Source: Xanthomonas melonis | GTDB taxonomy: Bacteria; Pseudomonadota; Gammaproteobacteria; Xanthomonadales; Xanthomonadaceae | Assembly: GCF_020783655.1 (NCBI RefSeq) | Contig: NZ_JAJGQH010000010.1 | Location: forward strand, 159,502 to 223,501 | Length of the DNA stretch: 64,000 bases | Reading direction: 5' to 3' | Part shown: positions 29,101 to 38,611 of the stretch, in pieces | How positions within the stretch are numbered: the first letter of the stretch is position 1 | How the letters are laid out: every line of letters starts with the position of its first letter | Made by a program: the position numbers and the translations under genes | The notes under the pieces: model-generated | Seen by the model: the letters and a program-made list of their open reading frames with translations, nothing else | The model's database searches: none | Told to the model about the DNA's origin: nothing

Positions 29101-31794
29101 TCAGAACCGGTAGGTCGCCTCCAGCTGATAGCGGCGGCCGAACAACTGGTAGCCGCCGTCGTCCTGGTTGGCCAGGCGGTCTGGCCGATTGTCGGTGTAC
29201 GCGCGCAGCGGTTCGTCGGTGAGGTTGCTGGCCTGGAAACGGAAGCCGAGCTGCTTGCTGTACTGCCAGTTCAAGCTCAGATCCACCGTGCCTTCGCTCT
29301 GCAGCCTGGCCAGACGCGCGGCATTCCACCCGTACACCACGGTGTAGGGGCTGTGGTACTTGTAGCCCACGCGCGCTTCGAAGGTGCCGTTGCTGTACCA
29401 CAGGTCGAAGGTGCCGGTCCTGCGCGCCAGCCCGCTCAGCGGCAACGGGTTGTCCTGCGGCGAGAATTCCTTGAGGTTGGAATCCACCAGCGAGAAGTTC
29501 GAGTAGACGCCGAAATTCTCCAGGTGCGGAATGAAGAAGAACGGGGTCTGGAAGGTGAGCTCCACGCCGTTGATGTGGCCGCCGCCACCATTGAATGGCG
29601 CGCTGACCAGGTAATCCAGGCCGTTGATCACTTCGCGATCGGTGCGGTAACCGATGCTCGAATCCACTTCCTTGCGGTATACCGCCAATGCCGCCAGCGC
29701 TTCCTTGTGGAAGTACCACTCGTAGGAAACGTCGAGCTGGGTGGCCTTGAACGGGTCCAGTTGCGGATTGCCGCCGCTGCCGGTGAGCTGGCCGACGGTG
29801 ACGTTGGGGTCGTCCAGGCGGCGGCCGGTGCGCAGTTCGTCCAGCGGCGGGCGTGCGATGACCTTGGCCACCGCAAAGCGCAGGATGCGCTGCTCGTCGA
29901 TCAGGAAGTTGAGCGTGGCGCTGGGCAGTACATCGGTGTACTCCTTGCTGTCGCTGCTGGGCCGGATGGTGCTGCCCACCGAATCGAAGCCGTCGCTGTC
30001 GGTCCTGGTGTTGACCAGACGCACGCCGATATTGCCGGTGACATCGGTACCGAACAGCTGCGAGCTGAACACCGCCTTGGCGAAGGCTTCGCGCACGTCT
30101 TCCTTGACGGCCCAATGATCGAGCATCTGCTCGGTGATCGCGTTCGGGTCGAAGCCGCCGAAGCCGATCCGGGCGATCTCGCGCATGTTGCCGCCGGTGA
30201 GCGTGGGCACGCGCAGGCCCGGCATCGTGACCGGATAGATCAGGTCCTGGTACGCCGAGATGGGTTGGTCGAAATTGGACTGATTGCTGACGAAGGCGCG
30301 ATTCTGCTTTTCCCGTTGGGCCGCGCGCGCGCCGAACTCAAGCGAGGTGAAGGGGCCCGCATCGACCGAGCGGCTGGCGTTGAGCGCCAGCGCGGCGATC
30401 TTGTCGCGCAATCCCTGCGGGTTGGTCTGGCCGTTGATGCCGTACTCGGGCGTGTCCGAGCTGGTGCTGATGGTGGGCTTGATGGTGCGACGGAAGTCGA
30501 AGGAGATCGTGTCCGGATTGCTGCCGAAGCGCACCGCCTGCCACTCGTTGTCGCGCTTGGCCTGCGAGAACGACAGGTCGCCGGCCAGCGTCCACACATC
30601 GCCGCTCCACTTGGCATTCAGGCCGCCGGCAGCGAGCGTCTTGACCTCGTTGTAGTGGCTGACCACATGGTCGACCTGCAGGTTCGAGTTGGCCAGGGTG
30701 GCGGCCACCACGTCGCCGCCGACGATGGTGTAGGACGAGCCCGGCGCAGTGTACGGATTGGCGCCGCTGGAGAACACGCTGTAGGCCAGGCCGTTGAACC
30801 AGTTCTGCAGCTGGTCTTCTTCGATCGCGATGCGCGAGTACAGGCCGTCCAGCTTCACATCCAGGTTGCCCGAACGCCATTGCACGGTGCCCATCGCGCC
30901 GGTGCGGGTCTGGTCGATCAGCTTGAGCTGGTCGGCGGCGCCCCATGGCGTGGGATCCGGGGTGCCGTCGCCGTTGATGTCGCGCGCGCTGCTGGCATCG
31001 GTATAGCCCCAGCTGCCGATCGAGGAGCCGGCATTCTTCTGCTTCTGGTAGGTGGCGCCCAGCGCAACGGCGAGGTTGTCGTTGATCTTGTGCACCCAGC
31101 TGGCGCCGAAGCGGCTCCCCCAGGGGCTGTATCCGGGAACGTCCTTGGCATGGTCGTAGAACACCGGGGCGGCGGTGCCGACGAAGCCGGGGCCGTTGTA
31201 GTCCAGCGGGCTGATGGTGGAGATGTCCACGGTGGCGGCAAGGCCGCCCGCCACCAGGTCGGCCGATTGGGTCTTGTAGACCTTGACGGTGGACACCACC
31301 TCGGTGGGGAACACTTCCCAGCGCACCGCCCGGTTAGGTTCGGAGGAGGCGATCTCGCGGCCGTTCACGGTGCCCATGGTCATGCGCGGCCCGAGGCCGC
31401 GCACGGTGGCCAGGCTCTCGTTGCCACGGTCGCGGGTACCGTTCACGCCGGGCAGGCGCACCAGCGCTTCGGCCACGGTGACGTTCGGCATCTGCCCCAT
31501 GTTGTCGGCGGAGATGACTTCCACGACGTGATCGGACATCTGTTTGGCCTGCACCGCCTGATTCAGGCTGGCGCGCTGGCCGATCACGGTGATGTTGTCC
31601 AGGGTGACCGGCGCCTGGCCGCTGCTGGCGGCGGTGTCGGTACTGGCGGCCGGCGGTGCAGGGGCCGGCGCCTGCTGCGCCTGGGCGGCGAACGCGGTGG
31701 CCAGCACGCAGGCGATGGTGGTGCAGAGGATGTCGCGGACCGGCGTGCGGCGCAGGCGCCGGCTGTCCGGGCGACCGGTATGGTGAACAGGCAT
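29101..31794 (-). CDS. TonB-dependent outer-membrane receptor (oligosaccharide type)
   Basis: 897-aa receptor, probably importing galacto-oligosaccharides. The ATG at 31794 follows ggaggg at 8-bp spacing; an upstream start at 31887 is rejected. A signal sequence (ILCTTIACVLATAFAAQAQQ) precedes a Pro/Ala linker and a TonB-box-like TLDNITVIGQRASL. The plug follows: VVEVISADNMGQMPNVTVAEALVRLPGV, TVRGLGPRMTMGTVNGREI, ADLVAGGLAATVDI. The 22-strand barrel ends at the aromatic F (YQLEATYRF). It lies 158 bp upstream of the galactanase on the same strand, so the three genes look like one carbohydrate-use locus. Confidence 0.95.
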   Translation of the reverse strand: MPVHHTGRPDSRRLRRTPVRDILCTTIACVLATAFAAQAQQAPAPAPPAASTDTAASSGQAPVTLDNITVIGQRASLNQAVQAKQMSDHVVEVISADNMGQMPNVTVAEALVRLPGVNGTRDRGNESLATVRGLGPRMTMGTVNGREIASSEPNRAVRWEVFPTEVVSTVKVYKTQSADLVAGGLAATVDISTISPLDYNGPGFVGTAAPVFYDHAKDVPGYSPWGSRFGASWVHKINDNLAVALGATYQKQKNAGSSIGSWGYTDASSARDINGDGTPDPTPWGAADQLKLIDQTRTGAMGTVQWRSGNLDVKLDGLYSRIAIEEDQLQNWFNGLAYSVFSSGANPYTAPGSSYTIVGGDVVAATLANSNLQVDHVVSHYNEVKTLAAGGLNAKWSGDVWTLAGDLSFSQAKRDNEWQAVRFGSNPDTISFDFRRTIKPTISTSSDTPEYGINGQTNPQGLRDKIAALALNASRSVDAGPFTSLEFGARAAQREKQNRAFVSNQSNFDQPISAYQDLIYPVTMPGLRVPTLTGGNMREIARIGFGGFDPNAITEQMLDHWAVKEDVREAFAKAVFSSQLFGTDVTGNIGVRLVNTRTDSDGFDSVGSTIRPSSDSKEYTDVLPSATLNFLIDEQRILRFAVAKVIARPPLDELRTGRRLDDPNVTVGQLTGSGGNPQLDPFKATQLDVSYEWYFHKEALAALAVYRKEVDSSIGYRTDREVINGLDYLVSAPFNGGGGHINGVELTFQTPFFFIPHLENFGVYSNFSLVDSNLKEFSPQDNPLPLSGLARRTGTFDLWYSNGTFEARVGYKYHSPYTVVYGWNAARLARLQSEGTVDLSLNWQYSKQLGFRFQASNLTDEPLRAYTDNRPDRLANQDDGGYQLFGRRYQLEATYRF

Positions 31795-31943
31795 CGGATG
31801 ATCCCTCCCAGGATGATGTGACCGAAGTGTGGTGTGGCGGTGGCCGTCCCGCGGCGCCGGCGTGGGGCGGGCGCTGTCGCGAGGCATGGTGGTTGGTGTG
31901 GTACTGCGTTACTCGCGTTGCGTATTCGTTTGTGCGGCGTTTT

Positions 31944-31957
31944 TGCAATCGGTTGGA
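31944..31957 (-). promoter_or_regulatory. Candidate LacI-family operator upstream of the TonB receptor
   Basis: tgcaatcggttgga, whose inverse contains AACCGATT, is one mismatch from the AACCGGTT core of many LacI/GalR operators. It lies 150 bp upstream of the receptor start, where sugar-locus control would be expected. No LacI gene is in the window. The rest of the gap (31795-32291) shows nothing else I can name. Confidence 0.3.
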
Positions 31958-32291
31958 TCGCGTGACGCCTCCCCTGTCCTGCACGTGTCCGCTTCAGGGT
32001 AGAAGCGTGAGTCATTCCATTCCAATGAAGCATTTTGCGGGAGCTATCCCGGCTTGGAATGCTGCAGTGCAGCGCTAGCGTCTGCTTGATCACGGCGGTG
32101 CTGTGCGCTCCATCGCGGAGTGTCGGCGATCCGGTCTGGGATAGCGGGCCGACGCCGATCCTGCTCCGTGTCCGGACGCTGCGGGTGAAGCGATCCGGGT
32201 GAATCGGACGTGTTCGGTGCCATGGGGGCAGCAGTCCGGCGGTGGCCGTATGCGGCCGGCGGCCGCTGGAGCAGCCGCCGGAGCGGGCGCG

Positions 32292-33677
32292 TCAGCGCGG
32301 GTTCGGCCCCAGGCGCGGCAGCGCCGGAAACGCGCGCTGCACGCAATCGTCGCGTTCGCAGGTCAGGCAGCCCGGCCCGATCGGCACCGCATCGTCCACC
32401 GCCGCCAGATCCCAGCCGCGTGCATACACCAGTTGCTCCGCATGCCGCAGATCGCAGCCCATCGCCAGTGCGAAGGTCTTGCGCGGGCGGCCATAGCCGG
32501 GAGGGCCGCTGCTGACCTGGCGCGCCAGCCAGAAATAGCGGCGTCCATCGGGCATGCGCGCGATCTGGGTCAGGATGCGGTCGGGCTGGTTGAAGGCCTC
32601 GTACACGATCCATAACGGGCAGGCGCCGCCCACGTGCGAGAAATGGAAGTCGGTGGCCGAATGCCGTTTGGACACATTGCCGGCGCGGTCCACCCGCATG
32701 AAGAAGATCGGCAGCCCGGCCGCACCGCGTCGCTGCAGGGTGCTCAAGCGATGGCAGACCGCCTCGAACCCCACGCCGAAGCGGTCTGCCAGCCACTCGA
32801 TGTCGTAGCGCGAGGCCTGCGCACTGTGCAGGAACTCGCCGTAGGGCATCACCAGCGCGCCGGCGAAATAGTTCGACAGCCCGATCCGCGACAAGGCGAT
32901 GCGCTCGGCATCGGCGAAACCGGCGTCGGCGATGCGCGCGTCCAGCAGCGGTGCGCACTCCAGCAGGGCCAGTTGCGCCGCCATCTGGAAGGCCTGCTGC
33001 CCGGGGCGCAGATGCGCGGGCAGCCACAGCACGCGCGCCTGCGCATCCACGCTGCGTTTGTCGCCTTGCAGTTCGCTGGCCTCCTGCACCAGCAGGCCGT
33101 GCCGGTCGGCCAGGCGTTGGCGCAACCGCAGCGGCAGGCTGTCGCTGGTCGCACCGAGTTCGGCGTGCAGCGCTTCGGCGCGCTCGTCGAGTTCGGGCAG
33201 GTAGTTGTGTGCGCGGTTGAAGTAGTCGCGCACCTGCTCGCCGGGCGACAGCGACGGCATCGCCGCATGCTCCACGCCGATCTGCAGTTGCAGCGCGGCA
33301 TTGCGTTCGAGCACGTGCTGATGCGCGCGATGCAGGTCCAGCAGGGCCTGCGCCACCTGCGGCAGGTTGCCGGTGAGCGCACGCAGCTCGGCTGGCGACA
33401 GCGTATGGCCCAGGCTGCGCAGCGATTGGTCCAGCGGCTCGACCAGCGCGGCCGGATGGTCCGGATCCAGTAGCCCGTCCAGATCGCCCAGCGTGATCTT
33501 GAGCCGCTGCTGGATGGCCAGGGTCAGCGGACGCTGGTTGCGCTCGATCTGGTTGAGATAGCTCGGCGACAGGCCGAGCCGGCGCGCCAGCTCGGCCTGA
33601 GTCAGGCCGTGGCGCTGGCGCAGCCGCTGTAGGCGCAGGCCGAGCTGGTGACGCAGGGAGGGGAGCGAGTGTGGCAT
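32292..33677 (-). CDS. XRE-family regulator with acyl-CoA sensing type domain (ScfR/RamB-like)
   Basis: 461-aa transcription regulator. N-terminal HTH (residues about 10-65): RLQRLRQRHGLTQAELARRLGLSPSYLNQIERNQRPLT. The middle resembles the IrrE/M78 peptidase-like domain (NYFAGALVMPYGEFLHSAQASRYDIEWLADRFGVGFEAVCHRLSTLQRRG), and the C-terminus is a cysteine-containing DUF2083 domain (GPGCLTCERDDCVQRAFP). Relatives regulate propionate, methylcitrate and short-chain acyl-CoA metabolism. The ATG at 33677 is chosen; the next in-frame start is a TTG at 33692. It is divergent from the valine-catabolism operon, which is its likely target. The start codon overlaps a repeated half-site. Confidence 0.88.
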   Translation of the reverse strand: MPHSLPSLRHQLGLRLQRLRQRHGLTQAELARRLGLSPSYLNQIERNQRPLTLAIQQRLKITLGDLDGLLDPDHPAALVEPLDQSLRSLGHTLSPAELRALTGNLPQVAQALLDLHRAHQHVLERNAALQLQIGVEHAAMPSLSPGEQVRDYFNRAHNYLPELDERAEALHAELGATSDSLPLRLRQRLADRHGLLVQEASELQGDKRSVDAQARVLWLPAHLRPGQQAFQMAAQLALLECAPLLDARIADAGFADAERIALSRIGLSNYFAGALVMPYGEFLHSAQASRYDIEWLADRFGVGFEAVCHRLSTLQRRGAAGLPIFFMRVDRAGNVSKRHSATDFHFSHVGGACPLWIVYEAFNQPDRILTQIARMPDGRRYFWLARQVSSGPPGYGRPRKTFALAMGCDLRHAEQLVYARGWDLAAVDDAVPIGPGCLTCERDDCVQRAFPALPRLGPNPR

Positions 33678-33697
33678 TCGCAAAATTCGCAAAATTC
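33677..33697. promoter_or_regulatory. Direct-repeat operator at the regulator start (TTCGCAAAA twice)
   Basis: Two exact 9-bp units TTCGCAAAA in a row, followed by TTC. On the minus strand this reads TTTTGCGAA twice, i.e. two TGCGAA half-sites 9 bp apart, directly at the regulator's start codon. This suits autoregulation by blocking transcription or translation start. Confidence 0.55.
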
Positions 33698-33751
33698 TGC
33701 TGGAAGCTTAGCGCGATTAAGCAATCCAGGGCTGGGAAAGCCGGTTTTGGG

Positions 33752-33766
33752 TGCGAACAATGCGAA
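33752..33766. promoter_or_regulatory. Second pair of TGCGAA half-sites, facing mmsA
   Basis: tgcgaacaatgcgaa: the same TGCGAA hexamer twice with the same 9-bp period as at 33677-33694, but on the opposite strand. It lies 47 bp upstream of mmsA. The matching spacing suggests one regulator binding both pairs. Confidence 0.5.
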
Positions 33767-33812
33767 GCGGTGGGCCGCGATGGCCCGACGTCCCCCGTGA
33801 GCGAACCCTGTG

Positions 33813-35318
33813 ATGAGCGAATCCATTCCCCGCGTCTGCCTGTTGATCGATGGCGAACTGATGGTCTCGGCCAGCGACCGCTGGCAGGACGTGGTCAACC
33901 CGGCCGACCAGTCGGTGCTGGCGCAGGTGCCCTTCGCCACCGGCGCCGAAGTCGATGCGGCGGTGGCCGCGGCCAGCCGTGCCTTCGTCAGCTGGCGCAA
34001 GACCCCGATCGGCACCCGTGCCCGCATCTTCCTCAAGTATCAACAGTTGATCCGCGAACACCTGCCCGAACTGGCCGCGCTGCTGAGCGCCGAGCAGGGC
34101 AAGACCCTAGCCGATGCGGAAGGCGATGTGTTCCGTGGGCTGGAGGTGGTGGAGCACGCTGCGGCGATCGGCAACCTGCAACTGGGCGAGCTGGCCAACA
34201 ACGTCGCCACCGGCGTGGATACCTACAGTCTGTTGCAGCCCTTGGGCGTGTGCGCCGGCATCACCCCGTTCAACTTCCCGGCGATGATTCCGCTGTGGAT
34301 GTTCCCGATGGCGATTGCGACTGGCAACACCTTCGTGCTCAAGCCCTCCGAGCAGGACCCGATGGTGACCATGCGGCTGGTGGAACTGGCGCAGCAAGCC
34401 GGAATTCCCAAGGGCGTACTCAACGTCGTGCACGGCGGCGAAGAGGTGGTCAACGCGCTGTGCGATCACCCGGACATCAAGGCCCTGTCGTTCGTCGGCT
34501 CCACCAAGGTGGGCACGCATGTGTACCGGCGCGCGTCGCTGGCCGGCAAGCGGGTGCAATGCATGATGGGTGCCAAGAACCACGCGGTGGTGCTGCCGGA
34601 CGCGAACCGCGAACAGACCCTCAATGCGATGGTCGGTGCGGCCTTCGGTGCGGCCGGCCAGCGTTGCATGGCCGCCTCCACGCTGGTACTGGTCGGTGAA
34701 GCGCGCGAATGGATTCCGGAGCTGGTGGCCAAGGCCAGGAGCCTGAAGATCGGTGCGGGCAATGCGCCAGGCACCGAGGTCGGCCCGTTGATTTCCTGCG
34801 CCGCGCGCGAACGCGTGGAAGGGCTGATCGCCTCGGGTGTGGAGCAGGGCGCCACCCTGGAACTGGACGGGCGCGGCCCACAGGTGCCTGGTTTCGAGCA
34901 GGGCAATTTCGTCGGCCCGACGATCTTTTCCGGGGTCAAACCCGGCATGCGCATCTACGACGAGGAAATCTTCGGGCCGGTCCTGGTGATACTCGACGTC
35001 GCCACGCTGGATGAGGCGATCGCGCTGGTCAACGCCAATCCCAATGGCAACGGCACCGCGCTGTTCACCCAATCCGGTGCGGCCGCGCGGCGCTTCCAGG
35101 AAGACATCGATGTGGGACAGGTCGGCATCAACGTGCCGATTCCGGTGCCGGTGCCGCTGTTCTCGTTCACCGGCTCGCGCGCGTCCAAGCTCGGCGACCT
35201 CGGCCCCTACGGCAAGCAGGTGGTGATGTTCTACACCCAGACCAAGACCGTGACCGCACGCTGGTTCGACGATCAGACGCTGAGTCATGGCGTCAACACC
35301 ACCATCTCCCTCAAGTGA
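33813..35318 (+). CDS. mmsA: Methylmalonate-semialdehyde dehydrogenase (acylating)
   Basis: 501-aa aldehyde dehydrogenase of the CoA-acylating class: methylmalonate semialdehyde + NAD + CoA to propionyl-CoA + CO2, the final step of valine breakdown. Seen: [27 protein letters not shown], the cofactor loop [17 protein letters not shown], the family-specific [15 protein letters not shown] and the catalytic cysteine in [37 protein letters not shown] near the C-terminus is diagnostic of MmsA. ATG at 33813 is preferred to a GTG one codon upstream. It opens a five-gene operon under likely control of the divergent regulator. Confidence 0.96.
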   Translation: MSESIPRVCLLIDGELMVSASDRWQDVVNPADQSVLAQVPFATGAEVDAAVAAASRAFVSWRKTPIGTRARIFLKYQQLIREHLPELAALLSAEQGKTLADAEGDVFRGLEVVEHAAAIGNLQLGELANNVATGVDTYSLLQPLGVCAGITPFNFPAMIPLWMFPMAIATGNTFVLKPSEQDPMVTMRLVELAQQAGIPKGVLNVVHGGEEVVNALCDHPDIKALSFVGSTKVGTHVYRRASLAGKRVQCMMGAKNHAVVLPDANREQTLNAMVGAAFGAAGQRCMAASTLVLVGEAREWIPELVAKARSLKIGAGNAPGTEVGPLISCAARERVEGLIASGVEQGATLELDGRGPQVPGFEQGNFVGPTIFSGVKPGMRIYDEEIFGPVLVILDVATLDEAIALVNANPNGNGTALFTQSGAAARRFQEDIDVGQVGINVPIPVPVPLFSFTGSRASKLGDLGPYGKQVVMFYTQTKTVTARWFDDQTLSHGVNTTISLK

Positions 35319-35328
35319 CCCGATCGCC

Positions 35329-36510
35329 ATGAATGCAGCCATCCAGTTACATCCCAACGCAGCCGATCTGAACGACGAGCAGGAAGCGTTTCGTGCCGCG
35401 GCGCGCGACTTCGCCGACAAGGAACTGGCTCCGCATGCGGCGCAATGGGACGCGGAAGGCCACTTCCCGCGCGAGGCCATCGCCAAGGCCGCCGAGCTGG
35501 GGTTCTGTGGCATGTACACCGACGAAGGCGTCGGCGGCCTGGGCATGCGCCGGCTCGATGCGGCAGTGGTGTTCGAAGAACTCGCTACGGTCGATCCGTC
35601 CACCTCGGCCTTCATCAGCATCCACAACATGGCCACCTGGCTGATTGCCAGCTACGGCAGCGAGGCGGTACGCGCGCAGTGGGGCGAGGCGATGACCAGC
35701 GGCGCCAGGTTGGGCTCGTACTGCCTGACCGAACCGGGCAGCGGCTCGGACGCAGCGTCGCTGAAGACGCGCGCGCAGCGCGACGGCGACAGCTATGTGC
35801 TCAATGGCAGCAAGGCCTTCATTTCCGGTGCGGGCGCCACCGATGTGCTGGTGGTGATGGCGCGTACCGGCGAGGACGGCGCACGCGGCATCAGTGCATT
35901 CGTGGTGCCGGCCGATGCGCTGGGCATCAGCTATGGCCGCAAGGAAGAGAAGATGGGCTGGAACAGCCAGCCCACGCGCGGCGTGACCTTCGCCGATGTG
36001 CGCATCCCGGCCGGCAACCTGCTCGGCAAGGAGGGCGAAGGCTTCAAACTGGCGATGAAGGCACTGGACGGCGGCCGTATCAATATCGCCGCCTGCTCGC
36101 TGGGCGCGGCGCAGGGCGCGCTGGATGCCGCGCGCCGCTACATGGGCGAGCGCCGCCAGTTCGGCAGGAAGCTGGCCGATTTCCAGGCGCTGCAGTTCAA
36201 GCTGGCCGACATGGCCACGCAGCTGGTCGCAGCGCGGCAGATGGTGCACACCGCCGCGCGCAAGCTCGATGCCGGCAGCCACGATGCCACCGTGTGGTGC
36301 GCGATGGCCAAGCGTTTCGCCACCGACGCCGGCTTCGCGATCTGCGACGAGGCGTTGCAGATCCACGGCGGCTACGGCTATATCCGCGAGTATCCGATCG
36401 AGCGATTGCTGCGCGACAGCCGCGTGCATCGCATCCTGGAAGGCACCAACGAGGTGATGCGCATGATCGTGGCGCGCCATCTGCTCAATAGTGAGGAGCA
36501 ACTGCGATGA
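35329..36510 (+). CDS. Acyl-CoA dehydrogenase, probably isobutyryl-CoA dehydrogenase
   Basis: 393-aa FAD enzyme. By position in the operon it should oxidise isobutyryl-CoA to methacrylyl-CoA. Fold marks: the N-terminal helical domain (FADKELAPHAAQWDAEGHFP), YCLTEPGSGSDAASLKTRA (flavin-binding strand), FISGAGATDVLVVMART, GGRINIAACSLGAAQGALDAARRYMGERRQFGRKLADFQ and the C-terminal CDEALQIHGGYGYIREYPIERLLRDSRVHRILEGTNEVMRMI. The catalytic base is expected in LEGTNE. The start at 35329 lies 11 bp past the mmsA stop and the end overlaps the hydratase start (ATGA), so translation is coupled. Confidence 0.9.
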   Translation: MNAAIQLHPNAADLNDEQEAFRAAARDFADKELAPHAAQWDAEGHFPREAIAKAAELGFCGMYTDEGVGGLGMRRLDAAVVFEELATVDPSTSAFISIHNMATWLIASYGSEAVRAQWGEAMTSGARLGSYCLTEPGSGSDAASLKTRAQRDGDSYVLNGSKAFISGAGATDVLVVMARTGEDGARGISAFVVPADALGISYGRKEEKMGWNSQPTRGVTFADVRIPAGNLLGKEGEGFKLAMKALDGGRINIAACSLGAAQGALDAARRYMGERRQFGRKLADFQALQFKLADMATQLVAARQMVHTAARKLDAGSHDATVWCAMAKRFATDAGFAICDEALQIHGGYGYIREYPIERLLRDSRVHRILEGTNEVMRMIVARHLLNSEEQLR

Positions 36511-37304
36511 GCGATTGGGAAGGACGCGTCCACACCGGCCTGCAGGTCGAGCGCGATGGTCATGTGGCCATCGTCACCCTGAGCAATCCACCCGCTAATA
36601 CCTGGACCGTGCACAGCCTGGCCGCCTTGCGCGAGCTGGTGCGCGCACTGGATGCCGACCGCAGCGTCTACGCGCTGGTGATCACCGGCGAAGGCGAGAA
36701 GTTCTTCAGTGCCGGCGCCGACCTCAAACAGTTCGCCGATGGCGACAAGGCCAATGCACGCGAGGCCGCGCGTCGCTTCGGCGAGGCATTCGAGGCCTTG
36801 AGCGCCTTTCGCGGGGTGTCGATCGCCGCGATCAACGGCTACGCAATGGGCGGCGGCCTGGAATGCGCGCTGGCCTGCGATCTGCGTATTGCCGAGCAGC
36901 ACGCACAGCTGGCCTTGCCGGAAGCCAGCGTCGGACTGCTGCCCTGTGCCGGCGGCACCCAGAACCTGCCGCGGCTGGTCGGAGAGGGCTGGACCAAGCG
37001 CATGATCCTGCTTGGCGAGCGGATCGACGCCGCCACCGCGCAGCGCATCGGATTGGTGGAAGAGGTGGTAGGCCAGGGCGAAGCGCGCGCGCTGGCGATC
37101 GCCTGGGCGCACCGTGCCGGCAAGCAGAGTCCGATCAGTGTGGCCGCGTGCAAGCGCCTGGTGCAGGCCACCCGCAGTGGCACGCATGCCGCGGCCCTGG
37201 TTGCCGAGCGCGAGGCGTTCGTGGACCTGTTCGAGCAGGCCGACCAGGCCGAAGGCGTGGCCGCCTTCCTGGGCAAGCGCGCACCGCAGTGGAGCAGCCG
37301 CTGA
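36507..37304 (+). CDS. Enoyl-CoA hydratase/isomerase (valine pathway)
   Basis: 265-aa crotonase-fold enzyme, placed to hydrate methacrylyl-CoA to 3-hydroxyisobutyryl-CoA. Seen: FSAGADLKQFADGD (oxyanion loop 1, HxxGADL-like), AAINGYAMGGGLECALACDLRIA (oxyanion loop 2) and LPEASVGLLPCAGGTQNLPRLVG. The Glu pair used for hydration is present at GLECALACD (first) and LPEASVGL (second), so hydratase rather than hydrolase activity is likely. ATG overlaps the dehydrogenase stop. Its own stop overlaps the next ATG (TGATG). Confidence 0.9.
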   Translation: MSDWEGRVHTGLQVERDGHVAIVTLSNPPANTWTVHSLAALRELVRALDADRSVYALVITGEGEKFFSAGADLKQFADGDKANAREAARRFGEAFEALSAFRGVSIAAINGYAMGGGLECALACDLRIAEQHAQLALPEASVGLLPCAGGTQNLPRLVGEGWTKRMILLGERIDAATAQRIGLVEEVVGQGEARALAIAWAHRAGKQSPISVAACKRLVQATRSGTHAAALVAEREAFVDLFEQADQAEGVAAFLGKRAPQWSSR

Positions 37305-38482
37305 TGGTTGGGGCGGCCACTGCAGCCGACGATGCTGCGCCGGTGCTGTTCGAGCTGCGCGACTGCGCCGATGGGCACCGCATCGGCATCGCCACCTTGA
37401 ATGCACCCAGAACTCTCAACGGATTGTCGCTGGAAATGACGCGGCTGCTGGACGCACAGCTGCGGGCATGGGCCGACGATGCGCAGGTGGCCTGCGTGGT
37501 ATTGCGCGGCGCCGGCGAAAAGGCCTTGTGCGCCGGTGGCGATCTGCATGGGCTTTACCAAAGCATGCGTGCGCATCGCGACGCGGTGCCCGACGCCGCG
37601 CAGCGCCGCGCCAGACCGCAGGACAATGCGCATGCCGCCGCGTTCTTCGAAGAAGAGTATCGGCTGGATTACCGCATCCATACCTACCCCAAACCGGTGC
37701 TGTGCTGGGGCCACGGCATCGTGATGGGCGGCGGCATCGGCCTGATGTCCGGCGCCAGCCATCGTGTGGTCACCGAGCGCTCGCGTCTGGCCATGCCCGA
37801 GATCACGGTCGGCCTGTTCCCGGACGTGGGCGGCAGCTGGCTGCTGCGTCGCGTGCCGCACGGCGCCGGGCTGTTCCTGGCATTGACCGGCGCGCCGCTC
37901 AACGCCAGCGATGCCATCCATGCCGGGCTGGCCGATGTACAGCTGGAACACGCGCAGTACCCGGCCGTGCTGGACGCATTGAGCGCGCATGCATGGAGCG
38001 GCGATGCGCAAGAAGACCGCGCACAGCTGAGCATGTTCCTGCAGGGGATCGCACAGCCGTTGGAACCGGGTCCGCTGCAGCTGCATGCGGCATTGATCGC
38101 GCAACTGGTCGCTGGCGACACCGTGGAACAGGTCGTCGCCGCCATCGATGCCTTGCAAAGCGGAGATGCCTGGTTGCAGGCCGCGCGCACCACCCTGGCC
38201 GCGGGTGCGCCAGGCTCGGCACGTCTGGCCTGGGAACTGCAACGTCATCCCGGCACGACCTCGCTGGCCGAGACGTTCCGTACCGAATACGTGGTGGCGC
38301 TGCACGCTGCCGCGCACGGCGATTTCGCCGAAGGCATCCGCGCCTTGCTGATCGACAAGGACCGTCAGCCGCACTGGCAGCCGGCATCGCTGGCGGAGGC
38401 CGACGCGGCGTGGGCAGCAGGGTTCTTCGAGGCTCCCTGGCCTGCGGATCGGCATCCGCTGGCCGAGCTGGGCGCGCGCTAG
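37304..38482 (+). CDS. 3-hydroxyisobutyryl-CoA hydrolase
   Basis: 392-aa crotonase-fold thioesterase (HIBCH type). It releases CoA from 3-hydroxyisobutyryl-CoA so that the free acid can be oxidised by MmsB. The length, about 130 residues longer than hydratases, and the motifs LCAGGDLHGLYQSM, GHGIVMGGGIGLMSGASHRVVTERSRLAMPEITVGLFPDVGGSWLLRRVP, and the C-terminal FRTEYVVALHAAAHGDFAEGIRALLIDKDRQPHW fit this family and not a plain hydratase. The last segment (EGIRALLIDK) is characteristic. It is translationally coupled to the hydratase. Confidence 0.93.
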   Translation: MVGAATAADDAAPVLFELRDCADGHRIGIATLNAPRTLNGLSLEMTRLLDAQLRAWADDAQVACVVLRGAGEKALCAGGDLHGLYQSMRAHRDAVPDAAQRRARPQDNAHAAAFFEEEYRLDYRIHTYPKPVLCWGHGIVMGGGIGLMSGASHRVVTERSRLAMPEITVGLFPDVGGSWLLRRVPHGAGLFLALTGAPLNASDAIHAGLADVQLEHAQYPAVLDALSAHAWSGDAQEDRAQLSMFLQGIAQPLEPGPLQLHAALIAQLVAGDTVEQVVAAIDALQSGDAWLQAARTTLAAGAPGSARLAWELQRHPGTTSLAETFRTEYVVALHAAAHGDFAEGIRALLIDKDRQPHWQPASLAEADAAWAAGFFEAPWPADRHPLAELGAR

Positions 38483-38611
38483 GCATGGCGACATACGGCA
38501 CCGCTCGGGTCGGCACGATCCGGGATGCGCGCGTGTGTCCAGGTAGTCACTGCTTGCCGCGACGGGATCCACTTTTCTTCCGATGAATGCTCCAACCTGG
38601 AGATCGACACG

